DNA from: Azospirillum melinis
GTDB lineage: Bacteria; Pseudomonadota; Alphaproteobacteria; Azospirillales; Azospirillaceae
Length of the DNA stretch: 62,913 nucleotides
Reading direction: 5' to 3'
Assembly: GCF_013340935.1 (NCBI RefSeq)
Contig: NZ_WHOS01000041.1
Coordinates: forward strand, 1 to 62,913
Part shown: piece by piece, positions 25,005 to 35,700 of the stretch
Layout: the number at the start of each line of letters is the position of its first letter
Position numbering within the stretch: position 1 is the first letter of the stretch
Program-made: the position numbers and the translations under genes
The notes under the pieces: model-generated
What the model saw: only the letters and a program-made list of their open reading frames with translations
The model's database searches: none
Told to the model about the DNA's origin: nothing

Positions 25005-25190
25005 GACCGACACCGGCGTCGAACTGGGCGGTGCTGGTGGAGAAAGCGTCGTAACCGTCCGGGCCTGAAAGCTGTGAGAAGGCGAGCGCCAGATCGCGAA
25101 TGCTGCGGGCCATCGGGCCTGCGTGCCGGAAACGGTGCGGTGCCCGCGGCCAGATGCCCGTCATCGGGACGCACCCATGCGTTGCTTTGA
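25005..25190 (-). pseudogene. Fragment of an amidase-signature enzyme
   Basis: The minus strand reads THGCVPMTGIWPRAPHRFRH and then GPMARSIRDLALAFSQLSGP, followed by DAFSTSTAQFDAG. This is a conserved stretch downstream of the catalytic Ser in amidase-signature proteins. About 60 codons remain. The fragment shares about 30 bp, in another frame, with the 3' end of the NagZ-like gene, so a recombination junction probably lies there. Confidence 0.65.
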
Positions 25191-26438
25191 GCGGCTGTCG
25201 CTCGCCATCAGCATGGCCTGATCCAGCCGGCCGTGCTTCCCGGCGTCCACGGCACAGGCCATGGCCCGGTAGAACTGGCTGCCGTCGAGCGCGAACAGCA
25301 GAAGATCGACGCCGGCGTTGAGCGCCTCGACGACCGCCCGGCACAGACCGTACTGATAGACCGGCGTCATGAGCATGTCGTCGGTGACGATCAGGCCGTC
25401 GAACCCCCAGTCCCGGCGGATCACCCCATCGATCAGCCGCCGCGAATGGGAAGCCGGCCGGTCGGGATCGACGGCCGCCACGATGGCATGGCCGACCATC
25501 AGAAGGGCCTGCGGATCGCCAGCCAGCACGCGGCGGAAGGGCAACCAGTCGGTCGCCTCGAGAACCTCGCGCGATTCGGCGATGACGGCGCGGAAATGGT
25601 GGGTGTCGCTTTGCGCCCGACCCAGCCCGGGGAAATGCTTCGCCGTCGGCCGGATGCCGCCGTCGGTGACTCCCCTGGCATAGGCCGCGGCGACCTCAGC
25701 CACCACGTCCGGATCGTCGGAAATCGCCCGCTCGGCGATGAGGCTGTGGAAATCCAGCGGATCGGGCGGACGGGCGCGGCGCAGGTCGAGGACCGGTGCG
25801 AGGTTGACGGTCACGCCGATGGATTGCAGGTCGCGCCCATGCGCCTGCCCGAGGGCGCGCGCGGCGGCGCGGCGCTCGTCGGAGGGCAGGCCGGCCAGCG
25901 CCGCGGGGGCCGGGCGATGCGGCAGCCAGGGCGACAGCCGGGACACGATGCCGCCCTCCTGGTCGGCTGCCACCACCAGCGGCGGCAGCCCGGCCCGCCG
26001 CCGGACCTCCTGCAAATGGCCGATCTCGTCCCGCAGCTCTTCGGCCGACCGTCCGGCCAGATTGTGCCGGGACACGAAAATTCCGCCGATCAGCCCGCGC
26101 GCCGCCAGCGCCTCGACCTCCCCGACCCGCCGGTAGCCGACGATGAAGTGCCGCCCCAGCCCGACCGCCAGCGGCTCCTGCATCGCCAGGACATGCGCCT
26201 TGCGGATCTGGAACACCGCCTCCGCCCCCACCGTGCAGAGCGGCACCGCCAGCCAGAGCAGTGCCAGCATCGGCCGCCGGCGAATGCCCGTCCGCCACAG
26301 GACGAGCAGGCCGCACAGCCCGGCCGCCGCGATCAGGGGCAACGACCAGCCCTTGACCGGGGTCAGGTAGGGATCATGGATGTTGGCACCGGCGAAAGCC
26401 AGCAGCAGGCCGCCAACCCACCAGGCAAATGCCCTCAC
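25161..26438 (-). CDS. Membrane-anchored glycoside hydrolase family 3 protein (NagZ-like)
   Basis: This 425-residue protein joins about 85 residues with three hydrophobic segments (roughly 8-24, 33-50 and 58-76) to a GH3 beta-N-acetylglucosaminidase domain. The domain keeps AADQEGGIVSRL, the NagZ signature TAKHFPGLGRAQSDTH with the acid/base His loop, and the nucleophile Asp in IVTDDMLM. NagZ normally removes GlcNAc from muropeptides in the cytosol and has no membrane anchor. The GTG start at 26438 overlaps the creD stop (GTGA), so they are co-expressed. The last few residues may be altered by the junction with the amidase fragment. Confidence 0.82.
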   Translation of the reverse strand: MRAFAWWVGGLLLAFAGANIHDPYLTPVKGWSLPLIAAAGLCGLLVLWRTGIRRRPMLALLWLAVPLCTVGAEAVFQIRKAHVLAMQEPLAVGLGRHFIVGYRRVGEVEALAARGLIGGIFVSRHNLAGRSAEELRDEIGHLQEVRRRAGLPPLVVAADQEGGIVSRLSPWLPHRPAPAALAGLPSDERRAAARALGQAHGRDLQSIGVTVNLAPVLDLRRARPPDPLDFHSLIAERAISDDPDVVAEVAAAYARGVTDGGIRPTAKHFPGLGRAQSDTHHFRAVIAESREVLEATDWLPFRRVLAGDPQALLMVGHAIVAAVDPDRPASHSRRLIDGVIRRDWGFDGLIVTDDMLMTPVYQYGLCRAVVEALNAGVDLLLFALDGSQFYRAMACAVDAGKHGRLDQAMLMASDSRSKQRMGASR

Positions 26439-27790
26439 GGCTCCTCTCCCTGCCAATCCACGCGCTGGGTGACGGCCATGACCGCCGACAGGACCAGGAA
26501 CAGGGCGATCGTCCCCACCAGCAGGGAGTAGTTTTCCAGCCCGATCAGGAGGTGGAGGAAGGCGAACAGGCCCGCCAGCGCCGCCGCGAAGACCAGGGTC
26601 GGACCGGCGCGCCGGGTGACCGCCGCGGTGTAGGCCGTCGCCTGAACCAGGACAAGCGCTGCGCTGATCCAGTAGCCGGCGACATAGCCGAACGGTTCGG
26701 CGAAGGACACCAGCAGAAGGGAGAACAGAGTCATCGACAGCCCGAGCAGGCCATACTGGACGATGTGGATGCGCACGCTCGAAAGAAGCTCGAACAGCGC
26801 ATAGACCGTGAAGGACAGCACGACGAAGAGACTGGCGTATTTCGAGGCACGGGTGATCATGCGGTAGGTGGGAACCGCCTCCAGCAGCTCGACGCCGACC
26901 GAGGGGAGATACTGGGCATCGGCGGAGTCCAGCAGCGCCGCGTCGGAGCGGAGCGGCGGCCTGGAATAGTCGGAAACGGTCCACCGCGCCTCGAAGCCGT
27001 CGGCGGTCACGGTCGGATCGGACGGCAGCACGGTGCCGACGAAGCTCGGCGTCGGCCATGGTGCCTTGATGGCTGCGGTCGCCTGCCGGCCGTCCAGGGT
27101 CTGATGGAAGGCCCCGGTGCCGCGCAGCGTCACCGTCGCCTGGAACTTCATCTCCACACTTGCCGCGGGGGCCGCCGCCATCGTCGGACGGGCGGCGAGT
27201 GCTGCGCCCCAGCAGTCCTCGGCGCGGGCGACCAGCTCCTGGCAACCGCGCCAGGGGATGGTCTCCCCGTTCCAGACCACGCGGTCCTCGGCCGTCATGC
27301 CGGCCAGCCCCGACAGCTGGAGCAGGAACACGCTGTCCTGCCAGGAGATGGAGCTGCCGCGCCCGACCAGCTTTTCCAGGCTGGACGCGGACGGGACCGC
27401 GAAGCTGCCGGTCATCTCCAGCGCCGCGGTATAGACGGTCGCGGAGAACAGGCCGCGCTTCTTGCGCTCGGGCGCCAGGGCCGCCTGCGTCGCCAGGGTC
27501 GCGGGCGCGATCTTCAGGTAACCGCGGGTCTTGCCGTCAGCGGCGAGATAGGGCACCGCCAGCACCGGCGTCCGCACGGTCTGTTCGGGACTCCAGCTCC
27601 GCGCCAGTTCCTCCTGCATCTCGGCCTGCCGGTCGGAGCGCTCGCCGATGATGCCGGAGACCGGCAGGCCGGCGATGAGGGTCACCGCCAGAAGCAGGAC
27701 GATCTGCAGGAACTTCGCGGACCGGCGGTTGCGCCGCGCAGGCTGGGGATTGGCCAGCGGATTGAGAGTGGAAGCGGGCGGCACGGTCAT
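26435..27790 (-). CDS. creD: CreD-like inner-membrane protein
   Basis: This 451-residue membrane protein has one N-terminal span, a large periplasmic domain of about 270 residues, and a C-terminal bundle of about five spans. CreD features are GLPVSGIIGERSDRQAEM after the first span, TPVLAVPYL, the FVGTVLPSDPTVTADGFEARW-type region near residue 255 (given by pattern), and YASLFVVLSFTVYALFELLS. CreD of enterobacteria and Aeromonas is driven by CreBC and affects envelope integrity and beta-lactam response. Here the gene is divergent from a CreBC-like pair. The ATG at 27790 follows GGAG. Confidence 0.85.
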   Translation of the reverse strand: MTVPPASTLNPLANPQPARRNRRSAKFLQIVLLLAVTLIAGLPVSGIIGERSDRQAEMQEELARSWSPEQTVRTPVLAVPYLAADGKTRGYLKIAPATLATQAALAPERKKRGLFSATVYTAALEMTGSFAVPSASSLEKLVGRGSSISWQDSVFLLQLSGLAGMTAEDRVVWNGETIPWRGCQELVARAEDCWGAALAARPTMAAAPAASVEMKFQATVTLRGTGAFHQTLDGRQATAAIKAPWPTPSFVGTVLPSDPTVTADGFEARWTVSDYSRPPLRSDAALLDSADAQYLPSVGVELLEAVPTYRMITRASKYASLFVVLSFTVYALFELLSSVRIHIVQYGLLGLSMTLFSLLLVSFAEPFGYVAGYWISAALVLVQATAYTAAVTRRAGPTLVFAAALAGLFAFLHLLIGLENYSLLVGTIALFLVLSAVMAVTQRVDWQGEEP

Positions 27791-27862
27791 TCGGACACTC
27801 CATGGGGGGATGGGAAACAGGCCCCCAGCGTGGCGTCCCGGCATGCCGCGGCGATGACGCGG

Positions 27863-27903
27863 TTGTGCAGCCGGGAAGGAATCTCCGTGCAGAACTTGTG
27901 CAG
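27863..27903. promoter_or_regulatory. GTGCAG direct repeats, candidate response-regulator box
   Basis: In the 137-bp divergent region between creD and the response-regulator gene, GTGCAG occurs at 27865, 27887 and 27898. The outer two are embedded in TTGTGCAG. Spacings of 22 and 11 bp put all three on the same face of the helix, the usual layout for OmpR/PhoB-family dimers. It lies just upstream of the response-regulator start. Confidence 0.5.
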
Positions 27904-27927
27904 ATTATCGGGTAGGCTTGCGCTGCC

Positions 27928-28616
<689 letters not shown>

Positions 28617-28620
<4 letters not shown>

Positions 28621-30257
28621 AGTGGCCGTTCGGGAGGTCGCTGTCCGGACGGCGGCCGTCCATCGCGACCGTACTGCTGGTCATGACGGTGGCGGCGCTG
28701 GTCCTGCCGCTGAGCGGCCTGTGGATCCTTCGTCTCTATGAAAGCGCCCTGATCCGCCAGACCGAATCCGAATTGATCGCCCAGGCCGGGGTGGTCGCGG
28801 CCTTCTACCGCGACGCCTGGCGCCGGGCCGGCGGAAAGGCGGAGGAGCTCGGCCCCCCGGTCGATCCGGCCTGGACTCGCCCGCCGGGCTTCGACCCGCC
28901 CTGGACGCCGCGGTTCGCCAGCCTGGACCTTGCCGAAGATCCGATCCTTCCCCCCGCCCCCGATCCGGTCCCGGCCATGGCGAGCGACCCGTCCGCCGCC
29001 ATTGCCGGATCGACGCTCGGCCCGATCCTGCGCGAGGCGCAGCGCATCACCCTGGCCGGCATGAGGGTCACGGATCGCCAGGGTGTGGTCGTCGCCAGCA
29101 CCGGCGAGGAGATGGGCCTGTCCCTGGAACGGCAGGACGAGGTCCGCCGCGCCCTGGCCGGCGAGGCCGCCAGCGTCCTGCGCGAACGCACGAGCCATGA
29201 CCGCCCCGGCCAGGAGAGAATCGGCTACCGGTCCGGTTCGGACAGCCCGGCCGTGCCGGACCGCAGCCGGTCGGTGCGGGTCTTCACCGCCCAGCCCGTG
29301 CTCGACGACGGGCGCGTTGTCGGCGTGGTGGTGGTGTCGCGCACGCCGCGCAGCATCGCCGATACCCTCTATGGAAAGCGCTGGCACCTCGCCGGGCTGG
29401 CGGTGCTGCTGCTGGTGTCGGTGGGCGTGCTGGCGCGGCTGGGGACGGTCGCCATCGCCCGCCCGCTGCGCGCGGTCACCGGGCTGGCGAAGCGCACAGC
29501 AGACGGCGAGAGGGGCGTGATGGTCCCGCTACCGCGCCCGGTGGTGCGCGAGGTCGCCGAGCTGTCGGACGCGCTGACCCGGATGGCGAGGACGCTGGAG
29601 GAGCGGGCCGACTATATCCGCGACTTCGCCGCCCATGTCTCGCACGAGTTCAAGACGCCGCTGACCACCATCCGCGGCACCGTTGAGCTGCTGCGCGACC
29701 ACATCGACAGCATGCCTCCCGAAGACCGGGACCGCTTCCTCGCCAACATGGATGCCGAGGCCGGACGGCTGTCCCGCCTCGTCCGCCGCCTGCTGGAATT
29801 GGCCCGTGCCGACGTGATGACAGTGACCGACGCCGCCGTGACCGACGCCGTGCCGGTCGCCGCCCGTCTGGCCGAGCGTCATGGCGCAGATGCGTCGCTG
29901 CCGGCCTCGCTGCCGGTCGCCATGGGGCGGGACTCCCTGGAAAGCGTCCTGGCGAACCTGATCGAAAATGCGAGACACCACGCCGGCGCGGACGCGCGGG
30001 TGACCGTCACCCTGCGGGCCGAGGGCGGGCGGGCGATCCTGCGGGTCGCCGACGACGGGCCGGGCATTTCGCCCGCGAATGCCGACCGGGTCTTCGTCCC
30101 CTTCTTCACCACCGCGCGCGACCGCAGCGGCACCGGCCTCGGCCTCACCATCGCGCGGGGGCTGGTGGAGGCCCATGGCGGAAGCATCGCCCTGCTGCCG
30201 TCGGAACGCGGCGCCCTGTTCGAGGTCGTCCTGCGCCGGGTCCTACCACTCAGGTAA
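28617..30257 (+). CDS. creC: Sensor histidine kinase (CreC-like)
   Basis: This 546-residue kinase has two membrane spans (about residues 17-38 and 257-278) around a large periplasmic sensor. HAMP follows, then the H-box with His343 in HVSHEFKTPLTTIRGT. ATPase motifs are NLIENARHHAG, VADDGPGIS and GTGLGLTIARG. The periplasmic part is unusually rich in Pro and longer than in E. coli CreC. The start sits within the stop of the regulator gene. Confidence 0.87.
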
Positions 30258-30344
30258 AAATTCCGCCGGGCACCACAGAGCGTTATGGTGGCCCCGCCCT
30301 GGTGGCGTCCGCACCCGGGAGTTGGCCCCAAGCCGAGGAAAGAT

Positions 30345-31271
30345 ATGCAGCCTATAATTGAGATTCGTGGGTTGACGAAGACCTACGCATCCGGCTTCCA
30401 GGCGCTGAAAGGAGTCGATCTCGACATCCGCCGCGGCGAGATCCTGGCACTGCTCGGTCCGAACGGTGCCGGCAAGACGACGCTGATCAGCATCGTCTGC
30501 GGCATCGTCCGGGCGACATCGGGCAGCGTGACGGTGGACGGCCACGACATCCGGCGCGACTGGCGCGCCGCGCGGTCCCTGATCGGTCTGGTTCCCCAGG
30601 AGCTGACGACCGAGGCGTTCGAGAGCGTCTGGGCGACCGTCAGCTTCAGCCGGGGCCTGTTCGGCAAGCCGCCCAACCCCGCGGTGATCGAGAGGATCCT
30701 GAAGGACCTGTCCCTGTGGGACAAGAAGGACACCAAGGTCATGGCGCTGTCCGGCGGCATGAAGCGGCGCGTGCTGATCGCGAAGGCGCTGTCGCACGAG
30801 CCGCGCATCCTGTTCCTGGACGAGCCGACCGCCGGTGTGGATGTGGAGCTTCGCCGCGGCATGTGGGAGATGATCGGGCGCCTGCGCGACAGCGGCGTCA
30901 CCATCATCCTGACCACCCACTATATCGAGGAGGCGGAGGAGATGGCCAACAGCATCGGTGTGATCTCCGGCGGCCGGATCGTCCTGGTGGAGGAGAAGGC
31001 CGCGTTGATGCAGAAGCTGGGGAAGCGGCAGCTGACCCTGCAATTGCAGGCCCCCTTGAGCGCCATTCCGCCCGAACTCGCCGACTATCCCCTGACCCTG
31101 TCGGAGGGAGGGCGTGAACTGGTCTACAGGTTCGACACGCAACAGGAGCGTACCGGCATCGCCGGGCTTCTCCGCAAGCTGGGCGACCACGGCATCACCT
31201 ACACGAACCTGCGCACCGAAGAGAGCTCCCTGGAGGAGATCTTCGTCAATCTGGTGAGGGAGCGGGCATGA
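30345..31271 (+). CDS. ABC-2 exporter ATP-binding protein
   Basis: This 308-residue ATPase has Walker A GPNGAGKTT (about residues 38-46), signature LSGGMKRRVLIAKAL, Walker B ILFLDEPTAGVD and switch His in LTTHYIEEAEEM. The sequence resembles the YadG/NodI/CcmA-type exporters for drugs or polysaccharide-like molecules. The ATG at 30345 follows GAGGAAAG. It overlaps the permease by 4 bp, forming a minimal two-gene exporter. Substrate unknown. Confidence 0.9.
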   Translation: MQPIIEIRGLTKTYASGFQALKGVDLDIRRGEILALLGPNGAGKTTLISIVCGIVRATSGSVTVDGHDIRRDWRAARSLIGLVPQELTTEAFESVWATVSFSRGLFGKPPNPAVIERILKDLSLWDKKDTKVMALSGGMKRRVLIAKALSHEPRILFLDEPTAGVDVELRRGMWEMIGRLRDSGVTIILTTHYIEEAEEMANSIGVISGGRIVLVEEKAALMQKLGKRQLTLQLQAPLSAIPPELADYPLTLSEGGRELVYRFDTQQERTGIAGLLRKLGDHGITYTNLRTEESSLEEIFVNLVRERA

Positions 31272-32029
31272 ACCTTCATGCGATCAGGGCCATCTATCTC
31301 TTCGAACTGGCCCGCACCTGGCGCACGCTGGCGCAGAGCATCGCCGGCCCGGTGATCTCCACCTCGCTGTATTTCGTCGTCTTCGGGGCGGCGATCGGCG
31401 GGCGTTTCACATCGATCGAGGGCGTCAGCTACGGCGCGTTCCTCGTCCCCGGCCTCGTCATGATGTCGGTCCTGACGGAGAGCGTGTCGAACGCGTCCTT
31501 CGGCATCTACATGCCACGCTATTCCGGCACGATCTACGAGCTGCTGTCGGCCCCCGTCTCCGCCTTCGAGACGGTGATCGGCTATGTCGGCGCGGCGGCG
31601 ACCAAGTCTCTCATCCTTGGAACGCTGATCCTGCTGACGGCACGGCTGTTCGTGGATTTTTCCATCGCGCACCCGGTCTGGATGGTCGCCTTCCTCGTGC
31701 TGACGTCGGTGACCTTCAGCCTGCTCGGTTTCATTCTGGGCATCTGGGCCGACGGCTGGCAAAAGCTGCAGATCGTGCCGATGCTGATCGTGACACCGCT
31801 CGCTTTCCTGGGCGGGAGCTTCTATTCGATCAAAATGCTGCCGCCGTTCTGGCAGACGGTCACCCTGTTCAATCCGGTCGTCTATCTGGTCAGCGGCTTC
31901 CGCTGGAGCTTCTATGGCGCCGCCGACATGCCCGTCGCATTGAGCCTCGGCATGACCGCCCTGTTGCTGGCGATCTGTCTTGCCGTCGTATGGTGGATTT
32001 TCCGCACGGGCTACAAGCTGAAGAACTGA
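31268..32029 (+). CDS. ABC-2 type exporter permease
   Basis: This 253-residue permease has six predicted spans. Family marks are GVSYGAFLVPGLVMMSVLTE near residue 55 and FNPVVYLVSGFRWSFYG near residue 200, both typical of YadH/NodJ-like ABC-2 permeases. It pairs with the ATPase just upstream and is followed by a strong hairpin at 32066. Confidence 0.9.
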   Translation: MNLHAIRAIYLFELARTWRTLAQSIAGPVISTSLYFVVFGAAIGGRFTSIEGVSYGAFLVPGLVMMSVLTESVSNASFGIYMPRYSGTIYELLSAPVSAFETVIGYVGAAATKSLILGTLILLTARLFVDFSIAHPVWMVAFLVLTSVTFSLLGFILGIWADGWQKLQIVPMLIVTPLAFLGGSFYSIKMLPPFWQTVTLFNPVVYLVSGFRWSFYGAADMPVALSLGMTALLLAICLAVVWWIFRTGYKLKN

Positions 32030-32065
32030 CCGGCCACCGGCTCTGCCTCAAGCAGGCAAAGAGAA

Positions 32066-32093
32066 GGCCCCGGCGGGAGAACCGCTCGGGGCC
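32066..32093. terminator. Hairpin between convergent exporter and repeat-protein genes
   Basis: GGCCCCG-GCGG, loop GAGAA, CCGC, a one-base bulge, then CGGGGCC form an 11-bp GC-only stem. It lies 36 bp after the permease stop and 46 bp after the end of the convergent gene. It lacks a T run, but its position suits a bidirectional transcription stop. Confidence 0.5.
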
Positions 32094-32139
32094 GAGGCCG
32101 TGGGGCGAAGTCGGTGAGGAATGAGACGTAACCCGCTGT

Positions 32140-32589
32140 TCAGCGCTGTCGGACGAAGGCGCCCTGGCTGGCGGAGTTGCCGATGCCGGCGGCGAGGTTC
32201 TGCACGTTTGCGAGGTTCGGGGCGGCGAACGGCGTCCGGCCGCCGGAGCGCTGGAGCACCGTCACGCCCTGCATCGCCGAGTTGCCGATGCCCGCCGCGG
32301 TGTTCGACAGGTTGGCGGCCGAGCCGCCGGGGAACAGCCCGCCGCTGCGCTGGCCGACCAGCACGCCCTGGCTGGCGGTGTTGCCGATACCGGCGGCGAG
32401 GTTCGAGACGTTCGCCGTGTTCGGACCGCCGAACAGCCCGCCGCTGCGCTGCATCGTCGTGACGCTCTGGGTGGCGCCATTGCCGATGCCGGCCGCGGTG
32501 TTCGACAGGTTGGACACATTCTGCGCCATGGCGGGGGCGGCGAGCAGGGCCAGGGTGGCGAAGCCGGCGAGCAGGGAGGTGCGGATCAT
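32140..32589 (-). CDS. Small secreted repeat protein, curlin-like pattern
   Basis: This 149-residue protein has a Sec signal peptide with a likely cut after AMA (residue 22). The mature part is almost entirely four repeats of about 30-35 residues. Each contains N(L/T)AAGIGNxAxQ, and the first three continue to a QRSGG turn. Regular Asn and Gln spacing recalls CsgA/CsgB curlin repeats, which form surface amyloid, but the family is not certain. No csgE, F or G partner lies nearby. It may equally be an uncharacterised periplasmic protein. The ATG at 32589 is the one that gives a signal peptide. Confidence 0.6.
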   Translation of the reverse strand: MIRTSLLAGFATLALLAAPAMAQNVSNLSNTAAGIGNGATQSVTTMQRSGGLFGGPNTANVSNLAAGIGNTASQGVLVGQRSGGLFPGGSAANLSNTAAGIGNSAMQGVTVLQRSGGRTPFAAPNLANVQNLAAGIGNSASQGAFVRQR

Positions 32590-32722
32590 GGTGTGGTCTC
32601 CTGGGTGGGGCCGGTGCGGTGCATCCGGCGGGTTGTCTCGATGACATGACCCTAGCCGACCCCGCCCGCCGCCGATGTGAGCCGGACCACAACCGGCCGC
32701 ATCTTTCACCACGCTCCAGAAC

Positions 32723-35700
32723 TCAGCACCGGCGCCTTGCCCCGTCTTCCAGCTCCTCCTGAATGGCGTGTGCCAAATCCTCGATCCGGTAGGGTTTGGA
32801 CAGAACCCGGACGGACTTCGTCGCCGCCAAATCCTCGCTGTAACCGGTGGTCAGCAGGATGCCGAGATCCGGCCAGCGTTGCCGGGCCTCCTGTGCCAGA
32901 GCGGCGCCGTTGATCGAACCGGGCATGACGACATCGCTGAACAGGAGGTCGACCGCCTCCTCTTCCAGCCGGCGCAGCGCCTCTTCGCCGCTCGCCGCGC
33001 GGGTCACCCGGTAGCCGAGATCCTCCAGGGCCGCCGTCACCACGGGCGCCACCACCGGATCGTCCTCGACCAGCAGAACGTGGATGTCGGCGATGGGCGG
33101 CAACACCGGCGGCGCAGCCGGCGTCTCCGAGACCGCCGTCGTTTCGGCGCGGGGCAGCAGCAGGGACACGACGGTGCCCTTCCCCTCGACGCTCTCCACG
33201 GTCGCGGTGCCGCCGGACTGCCGGCAGAAGCCATAGACCTGTGACAAACCCAGCCCGGTGCCCTTGCCCACCGCCTTCGTCGTGAAGAAAGGTTCGAACA
33301 CCCGGCCGAGAGCTTCGGGTGCGATGCCGTGGCCGCTGTCGCGCACCCAGACCTTCAGGAACTGTCCCGACAGACCGTCGACGCCGTCCAGTTCGACATT
33401 TTCCGCCCCGAGCATCACCGCCCCATCCGCTTTTATAGCGTCACGGGCGTTGGTGGTGAGGTTCAGCACCGCCAGGTCGAACTGCACCGGGTCGGCCATC
33501 ACTGGCCACAGTTCGCCCTGAAGCGCGAACTCCAGCCCGATGTCGGCGCGCAGGGCCCGGTCGAGAAAAAGGCGCAGGCCGAGCAGACGGTCCCGCACAT
33601 CGAATGCCTCCGGCTGCAGGCTCTGGCGACGGGAAAACGTCATCAACTGCCGGATCAGACTGGCACCGCGGTCCACTGCCTGACGTCCGGCGTCGAGGAT
33701 GGGTTCCACCTCCGGAGCATGGCCGACACGCCGGCCCACCAGCTGGAGGCAGCTGGACATCGCCTGGAGCAGATTGTTGAAGTCGTGCGCCATGCCGCCG
33801 GTCAACTGCCCAACCGCTTCCATCTTCTGCGACTGGCGCAGTTGCTCTTCGGTCTTTCTGAGCGTCGCCGCGCGCTCCTTCTCGTCGGTCACGTCGCGGG
33901 CCACACCGAACATCAGGCCGTCCGCCTGGGTGGCGGTCCAAGCGAAGTCGCGATATTGCCCGTCCCGTGTGCGGAAGCGGTTCTCGAACCGCATCGTGCT
34001 GCCGCCACCGGCCAGCTTCCGCACCTCCCTGCGCGTCTTGTCACGGTCGTCCGGATGCTCCATCCACTCCGACGTGCGGCCGAGCAGCTCTGCCTCCGTC
34101 CAACCCAGGATTTCCGTCCAGGCCGGGCTGACGCTGAGCCAGCGGCCCTCCCGGTCGGCGACGAGAAAGGGATCGCGGGAAAGTCGCCAGAAGCGGTCGC
34201 GTTCCCGGGTGCGCTCCTCGACGCGGCGCTCCAGCGCCTCGTTGGCATGGCGCAGCCGCTCGGCCGTCTCCCGGCGCAACTCCGCCAAGCGCAGCGCGCC
34301 GTCCACCCGGGCCAGCAGCTCGCGTGCACTGAACGGCTTGACCAGATAATCATCGGCTCCGGCCCGCAGCCCTTCGATCGAGGATTCCTCTCCGGCGCGG
34401 GCCGAGAGCAGGATGATCGGCAAATCCTTGGTTTCAGGATGCCCGCGCAGTGCAGCGATCACGCCGAAGCCGTCCAGGCGCGGCATCATGACGTCGGACA
34501 GCACCAGATTCGGAGGTGCCGCCTTTGCCGCCTCGACGGCGGCAGCCCCGTCGCCAACCGCCTCGACCCGGTAGCCGGCGGCGGTCAGCAGCCGCTCGAC
34601 ATAGCTCCGCATGTCGGCATTGTCATCCGCCAGCAGAATGGTCGCGTTTCGCACCCCTTCGGGTGCCAGTCCGCCGGAAGTGCCTTCGACCAGCGCGGGA
34701 GCGGCCTGCCCTCCCTGTTCCTGGGGCAACCACTGCAGAGCCTCGGCGACGAAAGCGTCGGCACGGGTCGCCGTGGAGACCGGTGCCGGGCCCGCCGAAC
34801 GCTCTGTCGCGGGAACATGCGCAGTGCCGAAGGGAAACGTGACGGTGAAGGTGGAGCCTCGGCCGACCTCGCTGTCGAGAGCGACGGCGCCGTCATGAAG
34901 CTGGGTCAAGTCCTTCACCAGGGCCAAACCGATCCCGGTGCCCTCATGGGTGCGCCCGCCCTGCCCTTCGATGCGGTGGAAGCGGTCGAACACCCGGGGC
35001 TGTTCCTCGGTCGGGATGCCGATGCCCGTGTCGCGCACGCTCAGCGCTGCGTTCTTGCCGGATACCCGGACCGACACCGTGACGCTGCCGCTCAGGGTGA
35101 ACTTGAAAGCGTTGGATATGAGGTTGAGGACGATCTTCTCCCACAGATCGCGGTCGACCCAGACCGGCTCCGGCAGAGGCGGGCAATCGATGCGGTAGTC
35201 CAGCCCGGCCCGGTCCATGGCCGAGCGGAAGCTGCTGGCCAGTTCGGCGGTGAAAGCCGCCAGATCGACCGGCTCGAAGCGGGCTTTCATCCGGCCGGCC
35301 TCGATGCGCGAGACGTCGAGCAGGGCGTTGACCAGACGCAACAGACGCTGTCCGTTGCGGTAGACCAGCTCCAGCGCGTCACGTTCGACCGGAACGGCCA
35401 TCCGGTCCTCCGCCGGGAAGCGCTGAAGCATGTCCTCCACCGGGCCTAGCATCAGGGTCAGCGGCGTGCGGAATTCGTGGCTGGCGTTGGAAAAGAAGGC
35501 CGTCTTGGCGCGGTCGAGTTCCGCCAGGATCTCGGCGCGGCGGCGCTCCTCCTCATAGGCCTCGGCGTTGGTGATCGCGGTGGCGATGTGGCCGGCGGCA
35601 CGTTCGAACAGGGTGACATAGGCCGTGTCGATGCGCCGGCGCGGGCTGATCCCGGTGACCAGAAAGCCGTGCGGGGCGTCGGCGCGGGCGCTGAGGATCG

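Noticed and set aside
24355..25344. One 329-residue protein covering the receptor and amidase fragments
   Set aside because: The frame joins two unrelated family fragments with noise between them and has no start signal. It is an accidental open frame across gene remnants.
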